Assembly: GCA_023333565.1 (NCBI GenBank)
Contig: JAJKFH010002784.1
Coordinates: 1 to 64,000 of the forward strand
DNA: 64,000 nt
Source: Puffinus mauretanicus
Lineage: Eukaryota > Chordata > Aves > Procellariiformes > Procellariidae
Direction: 5' to 3'
Each line of letters opens with the position of its first letter. Positions within the stretch are counted from its first letter, which is position 1. The notes beneath the pieces are model-generated. The model did no database searches, was not told where the DNA came from, and saw nothing but the letters and a program-made list of their open reading frames with translations. The position numbers and the translations under genes are program-made. Shown here in pieces: positions 60,801 to 64,000 of the stretch.

Positions 60801-61198
60801 CATTTCCCATGCTTCCTCCTCCTCCCCAACCCAAGGAACTACTGTTTCAGATTAAAAAAAAAAACCAAACAAACTTATTCAATGGCCATCAAAGTCTCTC
60901 CACAGACATTAAACTGCTGAACTACAGTTCTGCTTTGAAATCAAAGAGGCACAGAAACCCCTCAATCTCAGGAAGTGCATTTTGGAGAGGTGCATTTTAG
61001 ACAAAACATATGTGAGAACAGAACACACTACCAACAAAATCAGAACTGCCAAGTCACCTGTGTGGCACGGGAGATGCACTCGATGCCCTCATGTCTCATC
61101 AATGTATGCTGAGCTCTGACCTGCTTCCTCAATACCTTCTTCTTCATTTTATGGACTTTCAAATGATCTTCACTGGTTTTAACTTCTATGCTGGTGAA
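15250..61198 (-). CDS. ALKBH8: ALKBH8 gene, tRNA (uridine-34) carboxymethyl methyltransferase and AlkB dioxygenase; 11 coding exons
   Basis: In this family the methyltransferase domain, with TRMT112, converts cm5U to mcm5U at the wobble position of certain tRNAs (including selenocysteine tRNA), and the AlkB domain hydroxylates mcm5U in a glycine tRNA. The sequence shows eleven exons joined by GT-AG introns with matching phases: 61058-61198, 58052-58292, 56892-57023, 55913-56008, 54393-54497, 50577-50647, 31483-31589, 27169-27323, 26074-26339, 16792-16941, 15250-15819. They sum to 2034 bases including the stop. From the ATG at 61147 the product is 660 residues, close to the human protein (664 from memory). 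RRM is about 31-108, AlkB about 110-340 with HxD at 226-228, distal His280 and Arg317/Arg323, zinc ligands His230, Cys330, Cys332 and Cys338, and SAM motif I at 402-415. The exact start is uncertain because a strong acceptor precedes the first exon. Identity rests on recognition of the protein, not on a search. Confidence 0.96.
15820..16791 (-). other. ALKBH8 intron 10
   Basis: 972 bases between exons 11 and 10. It holds a small AGC/CAG triplet run at 16606-16620. No other element recognised. Confidence 0.85.
16792..16941 (-). CDS. ALKBH8: ALKBH8 coding exon 10 (methyltransferase core)
   Basis: Fifty codons, phase 0 at both ends. They encode [13 protein letters not shown] (Asp425, the acidic SAM-ribose contact after motif I), [20 protein letters not shown] (Asp445, adenine-side contact) and [13 protein letters not shown], the Trm9/ALKBH8 motif IV region. 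The acceptor is TCTGTTATAG before 16941 and the donor ACAGCG/GTAAGT at 16792. It lies 9.1 kb from exon 9. Confidence 0.96.
22554..22677. repeat. source copy of a 124-bp dispersed duplication
   Basis: Identical base for base to 24072-24195 (constant offset 1518). This copy lacks the duplicated palindrome and the CTACCTAACTAAT tandem seen around the other copy, so I infer that it is the template. Confidence 0.9.
23392..23449. repeat. 29-bp imperfect tandem duplication
   Basis: Units 23392-23420 and 23421-23449 both start CATTAAGGAATA and end TGATTTCC, differing at three positions. Confidence 0.85.
24045..24069. repeat. palindrome, left copy flanking the 124-bp insertion
   Basis: Contains perfect inverted arms AGAGAACTAA (24049-24058) and TTAGTTCTCT (24060-24069) around one base. 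The 25-base segment recurs with one mismatch at 24211-24235, on the other side of the duplicated block. Confidence 0.88.
24072..24195. repeat. inserted copy of the 124-bp dispersed duplication
   Basis: Exact copy of 22554-22677 in the same orientation. It is followed by a 13-bp tandem (AATCTACCTAACT at 24188-24200 and 24201-24213) and bracketed by two copies of a palindrome. The structure looks like a templated insertion during break repair, not transposon movement. Confidence 0.88.
24211..24235. repeat. palindrome, right copy flanking the 124-bp insertion
   Basis: Matches 24045-24069 at 24 of 25 positions. With the following TAGT the inverted arms here extend to 14 bases with one mismatch (24211-24224 against 24226-24239). 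Confidence 0.88.
26074..26339 (-). CDS. ALKBH8: ALKBH8 coding exon 9 (AlkB-methyltransferase hinge and SAM motif I)
   Basis: Begins YPSVCDSQ (Cys338 is the last zinc ligand). It passes through a short variable linker to [20 protein letters not shown] and [15 protein letters not shown], and reaches motif [15 protein letters not shown] (402-415), the glycine-rich SAM-binding loop. The acceptor is TGTATCTAG before 26339 and the donor TACATG/GTAAGT at 26074, ending in phase 0. This methyltransferase half resembles yeast Trm9 and in the family needs TRMT112 for activity. Confidence 0.96.
26340..27168 (-). other. ALKBH8 intron 8
   Basis: 829 bases of unremarkable AT-rich intron; nothing else recognised. 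Confidence 0.85.
27169..27323 (-). CDS. ALKBH8: ALKBH8 coding exon 8 (AlkB 2-oxoglutarate-binding arginines, first zinc cysteines)
   Basis: Encodes [16 protein letters not shown], then [20 protein letters not shown] and RSPCNC. Arg317 and Arg323 are the R-x5-R pair that binds 2-oxoglutarate and completes the dioxygenase signature. Cys330 and Cys332 match zinc ligands. The acceptor is GTTTTAG before 27323 and the donor TTGCA/GTAAGT at 27169. One base (A) is left for residue 333, which the next exon completes as isoleucine. Confidence 0.95.
27324..31482 (-). other. ALKBH8 intron 7
   Basis: 4.2 kb intron. It is AT-rich except for a sharply bounded GC-rich block at about 29920-30310, listed separately. 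Confidence 0.8.
29920..30310. other. GC-rich island of unknown origin inside intron 7
   Basis: About 390 bases visibly richer in G and C than the flanks (runs such as GGGGGCTGCCCCCCGGCTCCC), with few CpGs. It gives long stop-free readings on both strands (for example 29922-30338 plus and 30056-30304 minus). That is expected from GC content alone, and neither translation resembles a family I know. It could be an unrecognised repeat, an old insertion, or a compositional patch. Confidence 0.5.
31483..31589 (-). CDS. ALKBH8: ALKBH8 coding exon 7 (AlkB distal histidine)
   Basis: Encodes [20 protein letters not shown] and then [16 protein letters not shown]. His280 in the WTHG motif is the third Fe(II) ligand. 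The acceptor is CTTTTTAG before 31589 and the donor CCCATGG/GTATGT at 31483. It enters in phase 0 and leaves two bases of Gly281. The exon carries no ATG-initiated frame of useful length and was found by matching the expected AlkB strand and splice phases. Confidence 0.95.
34791..34818. repeat. CA dinucleotide microsatellite
   Basis: About 14 CA units with one CG interruption. Confidence 0.95.
36970..37330. other. GC-rich block in intron 6
   Basis: C-rich sequence with irregular recurrences of CTCAC, ACACCAG and CACCCC words (for example 37076-37170), set in AT-rich flanks. It resembles a decayed minisatellite. The plus-strand open frame 36994-37443 is low-complexity and not convincing as a gene. 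Confidence 0.45.
40455..40557 (+). mobile_element. CR1 LINE 3'-end fragment
   Basis: Carries CATGGTGGTGGTGGGTTGAT, CACTCGATGATCTTAGAGG, CTTTTCCAACCTTAATG and a tail of ATTCTATGATGCTATGATTC type, the 3' end of a CR1. It is antisense to ALKBH8. Confidence 0.9.
46040..47042 (+). mobile_element. 5'-truncated CR1 LINE copy (reverse transcriptase C-terminal part to 3' end)
   Basis: Continuous CR1 sequence from the CGCAGTTGGAG region of the reverse transcriptase through the C-terminal domain to the 3' end (GAGCAGGGGCCTTGGACTAG, ending ATTCTGTGGTTCTGTGA). It is antisense to the host gene. The coding part is broken into three frames (46083-46310, 46198-46398, 46383-46631) with later stops. It is therefore dead. 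Confidence 0.93.
46083..46631 (+). pseudogene. CR1 reverse transcriptase remnant, frameshifted
   Basis: Frame 1 reads [20 protein letters not shown] and then IDNTKLGG. Where the CR1 reverse transcriptase carries its catalytic FADD box, this copy has FIDN, so one catalytic aspartate is lost. Frame 2 continues with [17 protein letters not shown], and frame 3 with [20 protein letters not shown] and [16 protein letters not shown]. At least two frameshifts separate them. Confidence 0.88.
48230..48549. other. unassigned segment left of the ERV remnant
   Basis: Slightly more balanced composition than the surrounding intron, with a 76-codon plus-strand open frame (48319-48549). I do not recognise it. 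It may be further ERV internal sequence, or host intron. Confidence 0.3.
48550..49080 (+). mobile_element. probable 3' internal remnant of an endogenous retrovirus, with polypurine tract
   Basis: This block abuts the LTR at 49081 and ends in a purine-rich tract (49066-49080, one interruption), where a retroviral plus-strand primer tract should sit. Its reading frames are interrupted by stops. The left limit is uncertain, and no 5' LTR or pol sequence was recognised to the left, so the provirus is heavily truncated. Confidence 0.55.
49066..49080 (+). other. polypurine tract-like sequence next to LTR
   Basis: AAAAGGGGTGGAGAA directly before the LTR's TG. Position and composition fit a retroviral polypurine tract. 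Confidence 0.5.
49081..49652 (+). mobile_element. ERV long terminal repeat, copy 1 (probably a 3' LTR)
   Basis: 572 bases from TG to CA, with internal landmarks shared with the copies at 51065 and 53783: GGCTGGGATAG near the start, GCTGAGCAGTGCTTACACAG, GGGGACACAGCTGGGACAGC, a TATAAA box at 49334-49339, and a CTTTATCTCAACCCACGAG block near the end. Purine-rich internal sequence precedes it. GGAGA follows it (49653-49657) and also occurs just before it, but that match may come from the polypurine tract and not be a target duplication. Confidence 0.88.
50577..50647 (-). CDS. ALKBH8: ALKBH8 coding exon 6 (AlkB HxD iron-binding motif)
   Basis: A 71-base exon reading [20 protein letters not shown] and GAE. 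His226 and Asp228 of HID are two of the three Fe(II) ligands of the 2-oxoglutarate dioxygenase, and His230 corresponds to a zinc ligand in the human structure. The acceptor is CTTATGCAG before 50647 and the donor GCTGAG/GTAAAC at 50577. It ends in phase 0 and is followed by the 19-kb intron 6. Confidence 0.95.
51065..51635 (+). mobile_element. ERV solo LTR, copy 2, with perfect 5-bp target duplication
   Basis: 571 bases from TGTCCTG to CACGACA, flanked by TCATC on both sides (51060-51064 and 51636-51640), as expected for a solo LTR left after recombination. TATAAA lies at 51345-51350. A lineage-specific simple repeat of TTA, CTA and TTTTA units (about 51455-51498) sits just before the conserved block near the end. 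Orientation is opposite to ALKBH8. Confidence 0.92.
52785..52880. repeat. 48-bp exact tandem duplication
   Basis: Two identical 48-base units, 52785-52832 and 52833-52880, each starting GAAAACAGATACTAAAGG and ending GTGCTCATTCA. Exact identity suggests a recent event. Confidence 0.93.
53783..54348 (+). mobile_element. ERV solo LTR, copy 3
   Basis: About 566 bases with the same ordered landmarks as copies 1 and 2 (GGCTGGGATAGAGTTAATTT, CAGCTGACCCCAACTGACC, and a CTTTATCTCAACGCATGAG block). The TATA box is degraded to CAATAAA, a poly-T run replaces the simple repeat of copy 2, and the terminal CA has decayed. Flanks TAAGT (53778-53782) and TAAGG (54349-54353) form a 4-of-5 target duplication. 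It ends 44 bp from the donor of exon 5. Confidence 0.88.
54393..54497 (-). CDS. ALKBH8: ALKBH8 coding exon 5 (AlkB core before the HxD motif)
   Basis: A 105-base exon encoding [20 protein letters not shown] and [16 protein letters not shown], the strand leading to the iron-binding site. The acceptor is CTATAACTAG before 54497 and the donor GGACAAG/GTAAGT at 54393. Phase is one base in and one base out (the Gly222 codon is split). The donor lies only 44 bp from the end of an ERV LTR (53783-54348), so the immediate intron flank is largely retroviral. Confidence 0.94.
54498..55912 (-). other. ALKBH8 intron 4
   Basis: 1.4 kb AT-rich intron; nothing else recognised. Confidence 0.85.
55913..56008 (-). 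CDS. ALKBH8: ALKBH8 coding exon 4 (AlkB domain, substrate-lid region)
   Basis: A 96-base exon reading [20 protein letters not shown] and on through [11 protein letters not shown], the [10 protein letters not shown] signature of ALKBH8. The acceptor is TTTTTACAG before 56008 and the donor CCTGGAG/GTGAGA at 55913. It completes an alanine codon from exon 3 (G+CC) and gives one base to Gly at the next junction. In AlkB proteins this segment builds the nucleotide-recognition lid ahead of the jelly-roll core. Confidence 0.93.
56009..56891 (-). other. ALKBH8 intron 3
   Basis: 883 bases of AT-rich intron; nothing else recognised. Confidence 0.85.
56892..57023 (-). CDS. ALKBH8: ALKBH8 coding exon 3 (RRM-AlkB linker, start of AlkB fold)
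   Basis: Encodes [20 protein letters not shown] and then [15 protein letters not shown], matching the start of the ALKBH8 AlkB domain ([14 protein letters not shown] strand and the EEE..LLES helix). The acceptor is CACCCTAG before 57023 and the donor CAAAATG/GTAGGC at 56892. Phase is one base in from exon 2 and one base out. It is too short and too split by flanking stops to be obvious as an open frame. It was placed by splice phase and homology. Confidence 0.93.
57024..58051 (-). other. ALKBH8 intron 2
   Basis: 1.0 kb AT-rich intron; nothing else recognised. Confidence 0.85.
58052..58292 (-). CDS. ALKBH8: ALKBH8 coding exon 2 (RRM domain)
   Basis: Carries the whole RNA recognition motif (residues 31-110). 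RNP2-like [12 protein letters not shown] opens the exon, and the RNP1-like strand is [18 protein letters not shown]. The acceptor is TCAATTAG before 58292 and the donor AAAAAG/GTATAA at 58052. It enters in phase 0 and leaves one base of a codon (Val111). In the family the RRM precedes the AlkB domain and helps bind tRNA. An internal methionine (ATG at 58256) in this exon is not the start, because the first 12 codons match the family and join exon 1 in frame. Confidence 0.95.
58293..61057 (-). other. ALKBH8 intron 1 (between coding exons 1 and 2)
   Basis: 2.8 kb AT-rich intron with poly-A/T runs (58718-58727, 58823-58840). No gene or recognisable mobile element. Confidence 0.85.
61058..61198 (-). 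CDS. ALKBH8: ALKBH8 coding exon 1 (N-terminus; start codon region)
   Basis: Open in the gene frame from a strong acceptor (TTTCTGCTTCCCAG, then exon at 61198) to CACAG/GTGACT at 61058. It ends in phase 0 in [20 protein letters not shown] sequence, the basic segment preceding the RRM in ALKBH8. The only ATG inside the exon is at 61147-61145, giving M1 and 30 residues. The human protein, as I recall it, starts about 13 residues further upstream relative to the shared LRKQ motif. So translation could start in an upstream exon, or the 17 codons before M1 may be 5' untranslated. The frame upstream of the ATG is open within the exon, so both remain possible. Confidence 0.85.
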
Positions 61199-64000
61199 CT
61201 GGGAAGCAGAAACAACACATAGTAAGTGTCCCACTTGAAAAATTAAATACTTCAGTCTGCTCTAGAGAGAGCCTCCCCTCTCATATGTCAGCTCTAGGAT
61301 AGTAGTAAGACTTTCGATAATTCCAGATTTTGAATTATTTGACTGACAAAACTGAGTCTGCAAAGTACGTTCTTCCTCAGTCAATAGCACGGTTTTCCCC
61401 ATCTCTGAAGTTTTGTTATTAAACTCCCTTTAATTAAGAATATCCCTCCCAAAAATAAAGCTTTAGACTGCCACGATGCTAGATTTCATTTTCCAGTTTT
61501 TCCTCTTCACTCTTTTATTCACAGTACCACTACAACCTGCCTGACCCTCCTGTTTTCACATAGTAGTTTCAGTTAATTTCTTTCTCTCTACAGTCTCTCC
61601 AGAGCAGAACAAGAGAAAAAATATATGTGGAGCTACCATGAGACTTGTATCGTCTTAGCTTCTAAGTTATTCATGCCTCACCAAATGCTTGAGTTGGAGA
61701 TGAACTGTTCCCATTTGGCTCCTTTTTCCTAATTGCCACTTTCAAGTGAATATGACATTTGGCAAAAATTGCTTTTTTTTTTTTTTAAGAGTAGAAAAAT
61801 GTATTCAATACTTAGATGTCCAAGAACTAGCGACCAGGATACTACACACCTTATTTAGCACATCTCCCAAGGCCAAACTTCATGCAAATCACATGAGAAG
61901 GAACGGAAAATTATGTACATATATTAACTATTGAATTTAGTGGCAGCACAGCATTTACCTACCAGTGAGTTACTTAAGGGTCACTGGCCTTCTCCAGGTT
62001 TTGTTGCATCTTTTGCCACTTCAGGTCTACCGCTGTACTGAGATCACACAGTACCTTCCTACACCCCTCTGAGCCTACTTTCCTTCCCCTTCTCCGTTCC
62101 CACTTTTTTTCAAACCCAAGGGAAGAGTCCAGACCTCACTTAAGACTATGACAAAGCTCCCAGACATTGATGTTGCTAGACTTAGCCTTTCTCTTTTTCT
62201 CTCTCTCTGTAGCATAATCCCTTACTCATATTTTAGGGGTTTCTTCTCTTCTTTCCCTCCTAACAAATCCTCCTAACAGTACAGGTAGACAACCCAACTG
62301 CAGTTGTCTGTCTTTTTCCATTCTTTTATCATCATTGATCTGATAACGATCCTTCCACCTCATCTTCTCTTCACCTCAAAAAATGTTTTTGTTTCTATTT
62401 TTTTAAGAAAAGGAAAAAAAAAACCCACACAACTATGCCAATCACCACTATATTTACTTATTTAAGTGTGTCAACTGCTTCAACAGTCAGTCATCCACTT
62501 GTATACCTTCTGGCTTGCAAGACTGCATAGCTTCTTCCCAATACCTAAACTGCAGACACAATCATGATAATATGACGATGTATCAAAGGAAAATTGTAAA
62601 GGTAAAAAAAAAACATTTCACACTAGCATTTGATGCAACTTGGTATCGAATGACTTAGCAAATATTTTCTTTTAAACAAATGCAAATATGCTAGTAAAAT
62701 TGTTATTAAAATACTAAAGAGTTGCATAGGAGCTGTAAGTGTGTATTCCCTGTGACTGCTGCAGCATTACCATCATCAATATGCACAACTATTAACTGCA
62801 CTGAAAGAGAAAAATCTTTAAAGGGAAACAGAATGACAAAAGCACCCAGTGGAAATAACAGATTCTAATCCTCCAAAAAGGAGCAGAATAAACGCTGCCG
62901 AAGACTTGGTCTTTTGCCACTCCTTACGATTTGTTGGTTCTTCCTCCTACCCTTGCTCTTCCACTCCCAAACCCGATTCTACAGCAGTCTCAAATGAATT
63001 AAAACACTTGTCAAAGAAAATGAATTGACAACAACAATTTCACGCAAACCTAGCAAGTTACTGGCATGGTGGGCTCCAACAATTCTATCCCAAAATGGTT
63101 TCAGATGCCTGCTATCAAGTTTGATATGACATATCCATGGTCGTTAACAGTTTGAACTCCAACCTCATGGCCAAACAGCATTATTCAATTTTTTACACAT
63201 ATCCTGACCACATAAAGATCACATTTACATCTGAGCCTGACAAAAAAGACTAATAAATTACTCAGCACCAAGATCCATTCTACCACTACTAGACTCTTGC
63301 CAGTTCCTAGGGTCTCTTACTCCGAGCTAATTCAAGCATAACCTGCTAACATGCAACAGAGGCAAAATATATGAGAAGAAAATATATGTCACTTACTAGT
63401 GACAAAACTCTAACAAGGTACAGTTTCAGAAAAAGGAGGAGACTACTGAAATAATTATTTCATGTGACTTCAGAAACAAAGTGTAGAGGCTGAGAAGATC
63501 AATGGGTTACAGAGCAAATCTTCCTTTCTCCAAAATTATTTATTACAGATTTGTTAGCAACTGTCTCCCATTTCCCTTCAAAGCAATAGTGCTCGCTAAC
63601 GGCTTTTTGCATATTTTATACTCTGCTTTTCTCCCTTCCCTTCCTTTCTTAAATAATCATTTTCCCTTCTTGATGGCAGACGTGCATACAGTCCGCAGTT
63701 CATTCTTTGACAAAACCACACTTGCTTCTAAAGACAAATAGTTCAACAGTTTTCTTATTAAGGATTCTTCACTTACTCTCCAACTAGGGTTAAACACACA
63801 GAGAGCAACAGCCCCCTTAACCTTCATTAGTTAAATAATGATCAAGAAATCTCAAACTTACTTAGACAAAAAAAGCACAGTGAGACACAAAAAAACCAAC
63901 AAAAGATAAATGCAAGCAAAGGTACCCAAGACGGGGGGAAAAAAAAAAAGTCTCAGGAAAACAGGCATGAAAAGCTTACATCAAGTACGTCCCCCTAAGT
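61199..64000 (-). other. upstream intron or 5' flank of ALKBH8
   Basis: AT-rich sequence with poly-T and poly-A runs and no CpG-rich promoter. Because 61198 follows a strong splice acceptor, this is most likely an intron behind a 5' exon lying beyond, or right at, the right edge. A consensus-like minus-strand donor (CTTGAT/GTAAGC) sits at 63980/63979, only 20 bases from the end of the window. Confidence 0.55.

Noticed and set aside
1..64000. CRISPR arrays, operons, riboswitches, phage or plasmid features
   Set aside because: None seen. The sequence is vertebrate nuclear DNA with spliced genes and LINE/LTR elements.

Overview
This is vertebrate nuclear DNA, almost certainly avian. The reasons are CR1 LINE fragments with the bird-type tail of short ATTCTRTGR-like repeats, AT-rich introns with consensus GT-AG splice sites, and ERV long terminal repeats of a type I associate with neoavian birds (that last point is recall, not a search). 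There are no bacterial-type operons, CRISPR arrays or tRNA/rRNA genes that I can recognise.

The window is dominated by one minus-strand gene, ALKBH8, the tRNA wobble-uridine methyltransferase/dioxygenase. I could assemble eleven coding exons (61058-61198 down to 15250-15819). All have GT-AG junctions and fully compatible phases. They give an uninterrupted frame of 660 residues from the only in-exon ATG (61147), or 677 codons if the frame is read from the first acceptor. The order is the family architecture: short basic N-terminus, RRM, AlkB Fe(II)/2-oxoglutarate dioxygenase, zinc-binding cysteines, then a SAM-dependent methyltransferase with the conserved C-terminal tail. Residue numbers in this report use M1 = ATG at 61147.

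Layout from left to right: 1-15.1 kb is intergenic DNA downstream of ALKBH8, of mixed composition, with four small CR1 pieces and no supportable gene. 15.1-61.2 kb is ALKBH8. The methyltransferase exons lie at 15-26 kb, AlkB exons at 26-57 kb and the RRM exon at 58 kb. Intron 6 (19 kb) holds a 1 kb frameshifted CR1 copy, a CR1 tail, two GC-rich patches' worth of oddities (one here, one in intron 7) and the 3' end of an ERV. Intron 5 holds two further LTRs of the same ERV family, one ending 44 bp from a splice donor. Intron 9 carries an exact 124-bp dispersed duplication inserted at a palindrome. 61.2-64 kb is AT-rich upstream intron or 5' flank; no CpG-island promoter is visible, so the transcription start probably lies beyond the right edge.

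I found no convincing previously undescribed gene system. The best leads are the templated insertion at 24.05-24.24 kb, the LTR cluster, and the GC-rich intronic islands.
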